64,000 nucleotides of DNA from Cylicocyclus nassatus (lineage: Eukaryota; Nematoda; Chromadorea; Rhabditida; Strongylidae). The notes under the pieces were generated by a model. It made no database searches and had not been told where the DNA came from. It saw only the letters and a list, made by a program, of their open reading frames with translations. Positions 33,201-45,238 of this stretch are shown one piece after another. Each line of letters opens with the position of its first letter. Positions within the stretch are counted from its first letter, which is position 1. Location of the stretch: NCBI GenBank assembly GCA_958299035.1, contig CATQJL010000112.1, positions 17,893,361-17,957,360 on the forward strand. The letters run 5' to 3'. Position numbers and translations under genes: made by a program.

Positions 33201-34370
33201 ATGTCCTGGCCGCATTGTTTTGGAGGACTTCAAAAGTGAAGCCCTCCACGACTTCGCAAATTTTTACGAATCTCCGACGTAAAAACCATCAAGAAACAAC
33301 AGCAGTTTGAAAAACAACAACAAAGGGAACAAAAACAATTGTCGCCAGTTCAAAGGACGCCCTGGCAGGCATGTGATTAGAGTACCATATTTATTAATGC
33401 GTTTTTCTATGATACATTATTTCTGAGCAAATGAGAAAAGGCAATGGTCTAATTCATTCTCTTTATTATAAATTTTTGAGCGTTCTAACCGTCCAAATCA
33501 AAAACGTCTAAAACTTATGTGAACTCTCCATTATGCTCCGAACCCAACCCAGTCGATATAGCGATGGTCTAGAAACCAACATGGGAGCCGGTGTGAATAC
33601 ACATGAGTTTCTGAAACTTTTTACATGATGTATTTGAAGTAACGCTGTATACAATCTCAAAATCGGTGTCATTTGATTGCTTGTCCGCTGTAAAAAACCA
33701 TTTGTCTATTTTAGCGTCATTTTGAAATTGACGAGTTTGATGAGAAAGAACACTTTAGAGCATGTTAGTCATGTACAGTAAGTTACAACCCGATTTAGGC
33801 GGAATTGGATTGCGGGCGTGCGCCTCGCAACGATTTGCGCCGTTTCACAATTACAGTACATCATATCGTGCTAAACACCCATATCTGCATCTCTTCATCC
33901 TTCTCAGTCTTTGCTTTGTGAAATGCCAGAAATGTGCGCTCGCAAAGCCTCCACTGATGCCGACGCGCTGCTCCACGCCAAATGTTCCGCCTCCGGGTTG
34001 AAAAAGATTGCACCAACTTGATTGTTACGACTCCTCCTTTGCTTTTACCCCAAAGACGAAGTTCAGCCTGACCCAGACCATCTGTGCAGGGCCCTGCTCC
34101 CAGGTGCGGCCTGCTACCTCTGCGTGACCCTGGTGATACTTTGAGTCAAAGTTCGAGTTTTTGATGACATAACGTATCCGTATTGCTGTATTTTTTTTAC
34201 TTTTTGTGGAGTATACAGAGCCTGTGTAGCGGATATGCTCCTCCGGCTTATACTTGACTCCTGCTATTCACGTATAGTAGATCTTCATTACAAAGAAAAA
34301 ATTCAACGATTTATTTTCTACACTCTGTTATGCCACGGTCAAGAGAATGCATAACGACTAACTGGTTATT

Positions 34371-35862
34371 TTCATAGGCGTTAGAATGGTGCGTTAAGTT
34401 TTTTTTAACTTTTTGAACTTCACTTATGCCGTAGTCAAATACAAAATTATCTCGTATCGCTATCGTCGTATCGCTTGCGGTGTGACCGGCCCTCTGCTAA
34501 GCTTGTTTTGCCCTCATGAAAAGAACGATACATTCTAATAAAAATTGAAAATTGTATGACTTAACGCGGTGAAAAATTTTTTCCGGTCCGCAAGAACATG
34601 TATCTCAATTGAACCGATGTCTCCTAGCTTTTGACTACCTTTTCTTTTAACGGACATATTGATAAAATACATCGTAGGTTAAAATTAAGCTTCGTTTTTA
34701 GGTGTTGAATAAGGAAAACAGAGGATCCAAAATCGTCGAAAAAATGCTCAGTCGTTAGTTGGTAGAGAAGTCTACCAACTAACGACTCAATAAATACTGT
34801 CATGTCAGCAAGCAACAAGTTGTATTATCATGCAATATAAGGGGCAGCTTAATTTTTTTGCCGATAATTCTAAAATTTCACCATGGCCTGTAATGGTAAT
34901 TTGTCAACCTTTTGCTAAACCAAAGCCAAGCTAGCGGACCCCGATGAGAAATGTGGTGCGCAATAATTGCTAGCTATCAAATATGTACGTTGAACAGGCT
35001 GGAAGGTTTTCTTTAAGCGGGCGATAACAACTCCCAGAAAGAGATTACGGATGTTGCTATACTTTGAAAAACATTTTTTTACGGACGATGGACTCTCAAA
35101 ATTGCAAATGCAAAAGTGAATCTTTGCTAACTTATCGTTTTCAGCAGAAGCTACAGTTTTCACTTACATCGATAGTTGCAGCTCTCCCTAAACAAGTACT
35201 TTTTCCATTACAGCGTTCAGTGAATTTTTGTTCTTCAGCTTGTGATTCAGAATCAGCCAAAGTTGTCACTACATACGACCAAGATATTGTTGTGACGGCA
35301 ACTTCCAAAAAAATATTCAGATATAACAGTTTAGTCCAGCCTCTATTGACAGAACTTTTGAACAATCTACTAGCGACTTAATATGGTAATGACAAAGTGG
35401 TGATGAGAACGTAAAAGCGAGAGAATCACCTACGCATTAGACAAGATGCCTTTCTTAATTCATTGCTCACCAATGCGTCACTTTCGCTTCAAAAGGCTGG
35501 CGGCGACCGGCATGGTACGTGTCAGGTAAACTTACTCAATGCTACTGATATTCCGTCTTTTAATCTAGGACCACTCAACTGATCCTGACCAAGAACATCG
35601 TTTGTTATGCAACTCTCACTTACACACTGCGTTGAACTCAGTCTTTACCAAGAAAAGGTGAAAATTGATAGCGAGCAAAAGGAACTCAAAGCATTTGCTT
35701 CTTTTACGCTGTCAATCGCACAAGTTAAACAGATTGTTCGATTGAGAATGAGTTGTAAAATTAAGTTGAAATGTCAAGGTGTTCCTGCAAGTAACTCAAT
35801 AGAGCGAACAGACGGTTTCATGTACTCGTGGGTTACCAACTTTATTTTCTTCAGTAATACCA
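34371..35862. other. Stretch without a recognised gene
   Basis: The region beyond the palindrome contains a perfect hairpin (separate entry) and open frames at 35064-35381 and 35607-35882 with no recognisable domain. No element ends could be paired. AT-rich, probably old repeat. Confidence 0.4.
34750..34787. repeat. Perfect 17-bp inverted repeat with 4-nt loop
   Basis: AGTCGTTAGTTGGTAGA, loop GAAG, then its exact complement TCTACCAACTAACGACT. Its perfection in an otherwise decayed region is notable. No T-tract follows that would suggest a terminator, and no element boundary is visible. Confidence 0.9.
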
Positions 35863-36735
35863 TTAAATCGGTCCGAAAGTGATTTCGTTCGATCAAACAG
35901 GTGCCACATTTCGCCGATTAGATTAGGAGATCTTGGTAGCATTCGATGCATCATTTCATCCTCTTTCAAGGTAGCATTCGATGCATCATTTCATTCTCTG
36001 TCGAATGGTTATGACTTCATTGCAAAATAAGCGAAGAACTTTTAGAAAATAACTAAAACCCGCGACCCATGCTTTGTGAGAAGCTCAAATTCCGCTATTT
36101 TTCTGCATTTGTATAACAACCCTGCGAAGTCCAAGTAACTGATGAATAGAGCAAACTATCTAGGAAACAGTACAGCTTTTTTTCTCCGTTTCGTAGCTCG
36201 CCATAATTAAAAGAGACCGGAAATATCAAATTTCGAATTTTTCAGGTAGGATACAGGGCGCATCCGATATCGTAAAGTTTGATGACTTCGCGAAGACTCC
36301 GTGCAACGGAACAATCCATCAAAAAGCGAAGAAAAAAGCTGCTCGAATGACATCCGAGTTTCTCACTGTTTGATGTTCTACGAGGTTTGAGTTGACTAAG
36401 TATGGAAGTTGGCAGCATCAATAAAAATTCTCTTTAAAAAATATGACGAGCTTTGAGAAGGAGAGAGATTGTTTTTTATCCTGAAGGGTTTGCTCTATCC
36501 ACAATTTACTTAGACCTCCAAGTGATCTAAAAATTAGAAAAATTGAGGAACTTGACCTCGGTAAAAATCATAGATCTAGTTTCTGATCATTGAGAGCTCG
36601 TTTGTGGAACTGCAATACAGATGATCTTTTAAAAGATCATGAAAGGCTGCATCGAATGCCACCAAGGCCTTTTATAAAGCTTTGTTTCGCAAAAGGGGCG
36701 CTTGTTCAAAAAAAACGAAATTACATTCCTTCTTT
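35863..36735. mobile_element. Mariner-type relic related to the 47241 element
   Basis: The left end TTAAATCGGTCCGAAAGTG and the following GTGCCACATTTCGCCG and GATCTTGGTAGCATTCGATG match the left part of the element at 47241. The right side (GCATCGAATGCCACCAAG, then GCGCTTGTTC) is the mirrored counterpart, badly decayed. The segment GGTAGCATTCGATGCATCATTTCATYCTCT is locally duplicated at about 35936-36000. Confidence 0.6.
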
Positions 36736-37419
36736 CTTTATATATTACACTCCCGAGTTATTTAAAAACTCTAAACGTCTAAGAAATTGGAAAAAATACA
36801 TCCTCACATCAAAAATTCTAAGGCTACAACCCACATTCAGAGATATAATTTACTCCACAAGTGTGGATTTGGTTACTGCTTGTATTCTGTCAAAGTTACA
36901 AATGATGTATTTGTATAAACCGAACTCATGGCGGGAGTTGATCATTTGACCGTGGGTAAAGGGATGTCGTGCGCATCCAAAATCCGTTAGGTTGGGTATC
37001 TGGAACACGAGTTATTAAGACGTTGTCGGTCCTATGCAAAAAAAAAATTGCTGTTAGAGATCGTATTAGAGGCGCGATGAGAGGAACCGCGTCCCCAGAA
37101 CAGAATGTGGTCCCAGCCACCACTGGTCGCCAAAAGTGAAAGTTGTAGTGCCGGACACTTAATTCCCAAAAACGTCGACCGAGGAGGGAGGGAGGGGGGA
37201 GGGGGAATCGATGTCGACGGGGGGAAGCACAGCTCGACGTTTCTTTTAGCAAAAGTTTTTTTTTCTCAGAAGCTATAAGCTGCTCCTTTACTGACCAATA
37301 TAAACGAGAATTATAAAACAAATTCAAAGGTTACTGGAAGCTTTTTTTTCATTCAATTTACTTTTAGAAACCGCCGTCGTCTACTTGAGAACCCGAATTC
37401 CTCTGGCATGGACGCATCT
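36736..37419. other. Stretch without a recognised gene
   Basis: A minus-strand frame at 36926-37327 has no recognisable domain; its proline/arginine-rich middle comes from a GGGAGGGAGGGGGGAGG tract at about 37186-37205. No other features seen. Confidence 0.35.
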
Positions 37420-39250
37420 GAGCCCTAGCACTTCCCAATCGGAGAACAAAACTTTCTGGTGAATTTCAAGAGCTCTAACACAATGGTCCACTTGGGCCCA
37501 ACAGCCCCTTTTGGGGCCAAAAGTACGATGAGAACAGCGGCATGAATATTTCAAATAAACGTGTTAATATGGTGTATTTGGAAGCGGGACCCAGCTAGGC
37601 TTTCTGTATTCTATTAAGTAAATTTTTTGTAACGTACTGCAAAGAAAGTAGGTCGATCCAGGTACTAACCAGATTTTCGAATGGTAAAACAGCAAAAACT
37701 CATGCGAAATTTCCGCTATTATAAATCTGATAAGATGTCAGCAATTGCGATTCTATAGGTTTTGAATGGTAAGTGATGTTTCACCAGAAAGAACCAGGTC
37801 GATTTGAGAAACGGCCGCCGAGAACCAGAATTATAAAAAATTACGCCATTTTGAGCTGTTTAGTGACAGCTGAATTCGAACTCGTATGAATCTTGAGTAT
37901 GAAAGTATGTAATGTTGCGACTTTATTTATTCTGTAAAGTGAGACTTTGCCTACCAAAATACGTCTTAGCCATACCGATCCACTGGAACATCGCCGAGAA
38001 CAAGGCTGTTGAAAAAAAACAGGTGAAAATCGCTTTTCAAGCTTTAACAGCTCGTAATTTCAGAACTGCATGAATCATGTTCGACCTCATAGGTTAGATT
38101 CTCTTCTTGGGAGCTCTCATATCTTATATATAAAGCTGAATGTCTGTATGTCTGTCTGTCTGTATGTATGTATGTATGTGTGTACGTATGTTCCGAATAG
38201 AAAATTCCATTTTTGAACCGATCTGGACCAAACTTGGCACACATACACTTCGGGCCCCGGCGGGTGTCATAGGCTACTTTTCGTCATCGATCGATATCGA
38301 TTTTATTGATTTTTTGCAAAATTTGAGCTACAGGGCTGGGAGTTGGCACAGGGGGGGGGGGTAATCGAGCATGCTGATTACAAATATATTTTTGACAGGG
38401 CCGGGCGGAGCCGGGTAAGCCATCTAGTGATATATAATATGTAAGGGGTTCAATGCTTTTTGCGGCTTTAATCCGGGGTATAGGTTTTTCATCACTAATT
38501 CTCCACCTCGCCCATTTCAATATATTGGCTGGAGGACTCTGGTAGATCTTTAGTGATGAAAAGTTTTCGCCCCCGGGCATATCAAGTAGGAGGCAAAATG
38601 CCTTCAGATAGTACGTGTCGTGTGAAAGCTTTTGAAGAGGAGCTTCTAATCTATGCAACCTCAACGAGATTTTGCAATTCTGAAAAAGTTAAGGGCTGTT
38701 AAAGGATGAAAGCAATTTTTCACCTGCTTAATAGCCTGGTTCCCGGCGATGTTCCATTGGATCGGTACGGCCAAGACGTATTCGATAGGCGAAGTCTTAC
38801 TCCACAGAATAAATAAAGTCACAACTCACATAGTTTTATTCTCAAGATTCATAGGAATTCGAATTCAGCTGTCATTGAACAACCCAAAATGGCGTAATTT
38901 TTCATAATTCCGGTTCTCGGCGGCCGTTTCTTAAATCGACCTGGTCTTTCCACAATCTGAAAACAACACTTACCATTCAAAATCTGTGAAGTCGTTGTTG
39001 ACATCTTCAACCATTGCAATTATAACAGTGGAAATTTCGCATGATTTTTCGCTATTTTACCGTTCAAAAATCTGGTTCTCGGCGGTTAGTGCCGGATTGA
39101 CCTACTTTCTTGCAGTACTATAACAAATTTACGTAGTAAAACACGAAAAGTCTGGCTGAGTCTATGCCACTGTACTCATCGTACTCGTGGTCCCAAAGAA
39201 GACGTTGGGTACAGTTACTGGCTCTAAAGAGGATCGTTGGGTTAGAGCTC
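37420..39250. mobile_element. Diverged long inverted-repeat element with internal insertion
   Basis: The left arm (about 37420-38110) and right arm (about 38560-39250) are diverged mirror images. Paired marks are AAAGAAAGTAGGTCGATCC with GGATTGACCTACTTTCTT, and GATGTTCCATTGGATCGGTA with its left counterpart near 37975-37995. The centre holds a separate microsatellite-bearing element. No transposase recognised. Confidence 0.6.
38125..38436 (+). mobile_element. Microsatellite-bearing element, Helentron-like 3' end
   Basis: Starts TATATATAAAGCTGAATGTC, followed by TGTC/TGTA repeats (about 38138-38180), the phrase ACCGATCTGGACCAAACTTGGCACACATAC and a GC hairpin GCCGGGCGGAGCCGGG (38400-38415), and ends CTAGTGATATATA. 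Elements of this layout are widespread in invertebrates. Assignment to Helentron/HINE is an inference from the hairpin and fixed terminus. Confidence 0.45.
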
Positions 39251-40729
39251 TTCATTTATCCGAAGTCATCATGAAACTTTGTTCTCCAAAATCTTAGAGA
39301 CTGCTGAGGCGTAGATGCATCCATGCCAATGGTGGCCTTCGTCTCGCCGTAGGCGACGCCGAGTTTCTAAAGGTAAACTACATAGAAAAATACTTTCAAT
39401 AGTCTTTTTTGCGTTCGTTTTGCTTTTCATTTTTGTCTTCAGCAAAAGAAATTTCAAAATCCAAAAATAAAGATGGTCACTCTGTAGCAGCTCAAAAGTG
39501 AAGGTAGGTAAAGAATCGGCTCTTGCTATCGCAGCTCTGCATTGTATAGAAAAATAATCAAGGCTGGATGTTTCTGTTATAGCAATTAGGCGCACGTATC
39601 AAATGCGAGCGGTATACAATTTCCTAAACTACGCTCTCTTTCTAAATCGATTTCTCGGTCTTTCTGAATCTAATCTTCAATCTTTTCACTTATCTATCTA
39701 ACAATGTAACTTTTACCAAATAACATTCTAGCAATTTATCAAGAATTTACAGACAATATTAGGTTACTTGCATTCATTTTAAGTTTGCTTAGCAAGGATA
39801 AGTAACATGATCAAAGCAGCCAATTGTCAAAAGAATATTTACAGCAAAGCGCTGGTCCCATATTTGTCTTCATCACCGTGAAGCATTTTCAAAAACATTT
39901 ATGTGCAAGTTTTTGTTGTGTTTTCAATTTGTTGCAATTTCTTTGTTGTCGCCTTTTTTGTGCAGTATGGCGCGGAGTTTTTCTCCTGGGGCGCTCTCCG
40001 GGATAGACGCCAACATTTTTAGAGAAGCAAATGAGAAAACATATCAATTATTTTTTGCAGTCTGCTTGCTTATATTTGGACCAATATAGGGCAATTCTCA
40101 GACGAAAGTTCAACGCAATCACTACTCTTTGATAGCGCAGTTGTTGCACAGTGGCCTATGCTCTCAGATTTACTGTGAGCTTCACACAATTGTGTAGACT
40201 AGCCCATAATCATATAAAAATACCTCAAATTTTAAGAAAAAATTGGCAATATTTGCATTATAAGTCACTTGCATTAAGGGCAGCATTTAGGCAAAATTAA
40301 CTCATCCCAGAAGTTCATACGGTTTAATAGGTCACTTCTCAGTCAGAGCAAATCATCAGGTCAGCTCGGAAACAGCACTTCTGTAGTTTCAATTAGCTCC
40401 ACCTGCATAAACGAGCTTACAGGTTCCGACCACCATTTTCACGTTGACTGCAAGGAGTGCCCGGCTGTGAAAATGTTCCATCGCAACAATTTAGCGTCGC
40501 AATACTCACCCGCGCTTATCGAAATAGGTTTCCTGAAAATTCCTAAAACCGAGCTTTCCGGTTTCGCGCAAATTGACATTTAGGTTCAAATAAAGGTCAT
40601 AAAGGGGGTCGAGAATGACAAGGACATGAAAATCCAAAAATGTGGATAGTACCTTAACATTCCACGGCGAGGGGAGCGGCGTCCGCCGTGGGGGGGGGGG
40701 GTCGTTATCAAAGCTGTACTGAGTAAGCC
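39251..40729. other. Stretch without a recognised gene
   Basis: Frames at 39269-39595 (-), 39824-40089 (+) and 40506-40787 (-) lack recognisable domains. A G11 tract lies near 40690. Nothing else is supported. Confidence 0.35.
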
Positions 40730-41220
40730 TTACCATAATATTCGAAACAATGTCAGATAGGCCCATTATGCCAAACACTAGCAACACTGATGGTTTAGCT
40801 TTCCATTATACATAAATTAAGCATGATAAGAAAACCCTAAAAGCATGAGAGCATCATTTTCGTATTTAGCATATCAAATAACTCCTATGGGCCAAGTTTC
40901 AGCGAATTCTGAGGTTTCCAAGTATTGGATCACCCGTGAAATGGTCATTTTCGAACATAATCAACTTTGCTTCTAAAGTGATTTAGCTATCCGTTATTGC
41001 ACTCAAGACAAAGCACTACTCCTTCTTTGTCTATCTCAGAAATCACGCTTCAAAAGACCTACAAACTGTGGAATTATGAGCCAACCAAAATCTCATTTTT
41101 CCCATTCTTCGCTTTCAATGGCTGTGCTTTCACCAAATATTACTCAGAGCTAAGAAGACTAATCAGGCTCAAAACATTCCTATGGAATCTACGAGGTTTA
41201 GGCTATCGATTCATATAAAT
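40730..41220. mobile_element. Partial copy of the 25.3-26.7 kb dispersed element
   Basis: GTCAGATAGGCCCATTATG, then ATATCAAATAACTCCTATGG and AATGGTCATTTTCGAACAT, parallel 25340-25560 in order and spacing. The right side is missing. Confidence 0.5.
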
Positions 41221-41253
41221 AATATTTACTAAAAATGTCTTTTTGTATAGTTA

Positions 41254-41336
41254 ACGGGGTGCGGCACCTCCCCCCCCCCCCCTCAAAAGCTGCGGCTGCC
41301 GCAGCTTTTAAGGGGGGGGGGGGGGGCGCACCCCGA
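41254..41336. repeat. Hairpin with C13/G15 stem
   Basis: CGGGGTGCG, C13, TCAAAAGCTGCGGC / GCCGCAGCTTTTA, G15, CGCACCCCG form an almost perfect fold. It abuts the left end of the 41.34-44.51 kb inverted duplication. The homopolymers are also candidates for triplex or quadruplex structure and for sequencing error. Confidence 0.85.
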
Positions 41337-41499
41337 CTGGCCCACCGTAATAATCCTCATTAAAAACGGGCAGCATTCATGATTGCACTGCTAAATGAGC
41401 AGCAAAAATTTAGGCAGTTCAATCAGCTTAGTGTACCACACACCTACTATGACTCTATCGCATAGTCTTGCAGTGGAAAAGAAATAGCGCGAATCTAAA

Positions 41500-41841
41500 A
41501 GTGGCGGACCGAGGGGAGGGGGGGGGAGAGAGAACAGGGCGTCAGTTTTTGAAATTTACTTACTTGAGTGATTGAAACGTGCGAGTTCTTGTACCAATCG
41601 AATAATTTTCAAAATTTTTAGAAATTCAAATTAGCTTTGTAAAAAAAATTCCGGGGGGGGGGGAAGGGGTCGCTGCCGCCACGCCCCCTTTCTCTAGATT
41701 CTAGGGGTTATGGGACAGCAAAAATTCTAAGAAGCAACCAAAATAATTTTCGGAGTGCGTGGCTAACGCTACGCACCATTTGAGAATATTTTTCGTCGCA
41801 TTCTCCCCCTCCCCTCAGACGGAAATCCTGCGTCCGCCACT
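41500..41841. mobile_element. hAT-like MITE within the left arm
   Basis: AGTGGCGGAC at the start and GTCCGCCACT at the end are complementary termini of the same family as 5192-5551 and 44514-44853. The internal CCACGCCCCC and GGGGTTATGG segments are shared. The right-arm counterpart (about 44050-44355) has lost the inner end. Confidence 0.65.
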
Positions 41842-41944
41842 GGTAGAAGTATTTAGCAAGCAAAGTTCTAAGCAAGATATTTTGGTTCATCCAGCATAAA
41901 TCCACTAAACCCCCTCTATGAAAAAATTTCCATGCGGCTATGAT

Positions 41945-42405
41945 ATCCGTTAACGTGCGGAATCACCTCAAGTCAAGTTTCGTTGCATCCAATGATTTTA
42001 TTTAATCTAACGTATCTCTACCGTAACTCTGCTATACAACGCTGCAGTGAAAATGGGCAATATGATCGTGGTCAACACACCGCATAATGCTACTGAGCCA
42101 GCCAATTTCAAATCTATCATGTTTTTTGGCTTGATTACGGAATTTATACCGTACCCTGCTCTGTCTTTCCGCGGTGAAAATGAACAGCATATCCGTAATC
42201 ACCGCACCGAATAGCCCCGTCAGACCAAGTTTCAGTCAATTCCGTGACATTGTCCTGTTTACAGTATACCTACCGTAACCTCGCTAAATGGACCCGCAGT
42301 CATAAATGAATGTCATATCCGTGATCAGTTTGCCAAACCCCCCCCCCACTTCACCAAATTTCAGACAATTTCGTGATTTCACTTAATTTTCTGTGCCGTA
42401 CAGGT
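41945..42405. repeat. Diverged tandem modules of about 120 bp
   Basis: Three to four related modules follow each other. Each has an ATATCCGTNATCA-like start, a CCAAGTTTCAGTCAATTCCGTGA-like core and a TACCGTAACCTCGCTA-like end, for example 42187-42310. Related cores occur inside unrelated-looking elements at 16690, 40892, 53257 and 55036. Confidence 0.5.
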
Positions 42406-42755
42406 CTTTAACGATGACACACTTTATTGCCTGACGCTTCGGTTACACACCGTCTTCAGAGGCCTGGAAAGGTGTCAGTCACGTTGATATCACTCTACTT
42501 GCTGCCAAGCCCTCCTCCCATCTGCGTACTCGATTCGTCTAGGATAAAGATCGAGAGGCTGGGCGTAGAAATCTACCCACCGAGTGTATCACCGATAGCA
42601 GTATTATCTGCTTCGGAACTTGCTCGATGGACTGCAGTGACGAAATGAGCAGTCGGAACAGTTAGGGGCTGCTTAAGTATAGATCAGCTATCTCACAGTT
42701 CGCATAACGCAAGATACGGCAATAGATCACTTGTGATAGGAAGCTTTTCATTCTT

Positions 42756-43069
42756 CTCAGACAATCGCCGGGGACAGGCGGGCACCGGAAAAATAGATTG
42801 CTGATCTCCCCCCCTCGCGGGTTTTTTGGAAAGCAATCAGGACTTTTCGGAAGACCACTTGCTGAGTTCTCGATTCCTCAGAGATTCAGCAATATATCTG
42901 CAAAAGATAAGAGCGAAAAAAATTCAACAGGCGGTCTCTCAAAAATCCGCTGACTCAGCAAGCGGTCTTCCGAAAAGTCCTGATTGCTTTGCAAAAAATC
43001 CGCGAGCGGGGTGCGAGAAATCAGCGATCTATTTTTCCGGTGCCCGCCTGCGCCCAGCGATTGTCTGAG
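42756..43069. mobile_element. Foldback MITE, 314 bp, pivot of the 3.2-kb palindrome
   Basis: The ends are CTCAGACAATCGCCGGGGAC and its approximate complement ending GCGATTGTCTGAG. Inside, AAGCAATCAGGACTTTTCGGAAG pairs with CTTCCGAAAAGTCCTGATTGCTT. Nearly the whole element folds. A longer relative lies at 53705-54230. Confidence 0.8.
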
Positions 43070-43667
43070 AAGAATGAAAAACTTTCTATCACAAGTGATC
43101 TATTGCCGTATCTTGCGTTATGCGAACTGTGAGATAGCTGATCTATACTTAAGCAGCCTCTAACTGTTCCGACTGCTCATTTCGTCACTGCAGTCCATCG
43201 AGCAAGTTCTGAAGCAGATAATACTGCTGTCGGTGATACACTCGGTGGGTAGATTTCTACGCCCAGCCTCTCGATCTTCATCCTAGACGAATCGAGTACG
43301 CAGATGGGAGGAGGGCTTGGCAGCAAGTAGAGTGGTATCAACGTGACTGACACCTTTCTAGGCCTCTGAAGACGGTGTGTAACCGAAGCGTCAGGCAATA
43401 AAGTGTGTCATCGTTAAAAACCTGTACGGCACAGAAAATTAAGTGAAATCACGAAATTGTCTGAACTTTGGTGAAGTGGGGGGTTTTTTGGCAAGCTGAT
43501 CACGGATATGACATTCATTTGTGACTGCGGGTCCACTTAGCGAGGTTACGGTAGGTATACTGTAAACAGGACAATGTCACGGAATTGACTGAAACTTGGT
43601 CTGACGGGGCTATTCGGTGCTGTGATTACGGATATGCTGTTCATTTTTACCGCGGAAAGACAGAGCA

Positions 43668-43895
43668 GGGTACGGTATAAATTCCGTAATCAAGCCAAAA
43701 AACATGATAGATTTGAAATTGGCTGGCTCAGTAGCATTATGCGGTGTGTTGACCACGATCATATTGCCCATTTTCACTGCAGGGTACGGTATAAATTCCG
43801 TAATCAAGTCAAAAAACATGATAGATTTGAAATTGGCTGGTTCAGTAGCATTATGCGGTGTGTTGAGCACGATCATATTGCCCATTTTCACTGCA
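43668..43895. repeat. 114-bp tandem duplication, right arm only
   Basis: Units 43668-43781 and 43782-43895 both start GGGTACGGTATAAATTCCGT and end TTTTCACTGCA. The left arm has one copy (about 42047-42160). Confidence 0.9.
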
Positions 43896-44513
43896 GCGTT
43901 GTATAGCAGAGTTACGGTAGAGATACGTTAGATTAAATAAAATCATTGGATGCAACGAAACTTGACTTGAGGTGATTCCGCACGTTAACGGATATCATAG
44001 CCGCATGGAAATTTTTTCATAGAGGGGTTTTAGTGGATTTATACTGGTTGAACTAAAATGGGAGAATGCGACGAAAAATATTCTCAAATGGTGCGACGTT
44101 AGCCACGCACCCGAAATTTATTTTGGGTCTTCTCGGAATTTTTGCTGTCCCATAACCCCTAGAATCTAGAGAAAGGAGGCGTGGCGGCAGCGACCCCTTC
44201 CCCCCGGATTTTTTTTACAAAGCTAATTTGAATCTCTAAAAATTTTGCAAATTGTTCGATTGGTACAAGAACTCGCACGTTTCAATCACTCAAGTAAGTA
44301 AATTTCAAAAACTGACGCCCTGTTCTCTCTTCCCCCTCCCCTCGGTCCGCCACTTTTAGATTCGCGCTATTTCTTTTCACTGCAGGACTATGCGATAGAG
44401 TCATAGTAGGTGTGTAATACACTAAGCTGATTGAACCGCCTAAATTTTTTCTGCTCATTTAGCAGTGCAATCATGAATGCTGTCCGTTTTCAATGAGGAT
44501 TATTATGGTGGGC

Positions 44514-44853
44514 CAGTGGCGTACCGAGGGCCCCCCCCCCGAGAATGGGTCGCGAAATTTTTCAAAGTTACTTACATGGGTTATAAAAATGTGCAAATGA
44601 CTTGTTTATACTTGTAAATAATTAAAATAATAAATTTTTTAAAAATCCAAGTTAGCCTTGTAAAAAATTTTTTTCGGAGGCGTGGCTGACGCCACGCCCC
44701 CTTTTTCCAAATTTTCGGGGTTCTGAGCCCGCGAAAATTTTAGTGGGCATACGAAAAAAATTTTCGGAGTGCGTGGTTGACGCCACGCACCTTCATTAGA
44801 AAAAAAAATTTTGTCGCTCCTCCCCCCGAACCGAAATCCTGAATACGCCACTG
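44514..44853. mobile_element. hAT-like MITE, 340 bp
   Basis: Termini CAGTGGCGTACCGAG and CGAAATCCTGAATACGCCACTG. The 8-bp flanks are TGGTGGGC (44506-44513) and CGGTGGGC (44854-44861), a 7/8 match consistent with a hAT target duplication. Internal TTGTTTATACTTGTAAATAA matches the copy at 5192. Non-coding. Confidence 0.75.
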
Positions 44854-45238
44854 CGGTGGGCATATACGGAATAATGGCGAAAATCTCAGGTTTAGTTAAA
44901 CTCTTTTAGCAATGATATCAGGTAGTATTCTTATATTTTTACTTCCAAGATTTCTTATGGTCTTGTTGATAAAAACCATAAGGATATTTGAAATTTGCTA
45001 TATTATTCAGAGGTCGTTTGAAATTCTAATTTCGATCTTCAAATGGCCTTTACACTTTGTTTATTACTTAAAGTTTATTCTTCTGAAATTATGGTCAATG
45101 TTAAGATTACAGATTATGGATATAGGTCATTCGAAAAAATTTGGATACTAACAGAACTTTGAATTTTATCGAGTATAAAGCATGTCAAAATAAAGGAGGA
45201 GAGCGGGTTGTTGGATTACGGTCTATGTTCATGTTTAA

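Larger units (their letters stand above)
23236..34370. repeat. Giant inverted duplication, 11.1 kb, centred on a MITE
   Basis: The left arm 23236-28750 is repeated in reverse at 29701-34370. Frames such as 27432-27620 (+) and 30831-31019 (-), or 25133-25336 (-) and 33107-33310 (+), are mirror copies. Paired coordinates sum to 58451 near the centre, giving an axis at 29225.5, the exact midpoint of the element 28751-29700. Identity by eye is high but not perfect. The left arm has an extra 840-bp tandem copy, and the right arm has an adapter segment. No host gene was recognised in either arm. Confidence 0.95.
41339..44514. repeat. Inverted duplication, 3.2 kb, centred on a MITE
   Basis: Left arm 41339-42755 and right arm 43070-44514 mirror each other (GGCCCACCGTAATAATCC with GGATTATTATGGTGGGCC; frames 42427-42648 plus and 43177-43398 minus). 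The axis at 42912.5 is the exact midpoint of the MITE 42756-43069. Arms differ by indels: a 114-bp tandem duplication in the right arm, and loss there of one end of the hAT-like MITE present on the left. No gene recognised. Confidence 0.93.

Noticed and set aside
40506..40787. 93-codon minus-strand frame as a conserved gene
   Set aside because: It crosses a G tract and has no recognisable domain.
43327..43350. AGAGTGGTATCAACG resembling the SMART adapter
   Set aside because: The mirrored arm (42470-42500) has the same native sequence with one base difference, so this is coincidence, not adapter.
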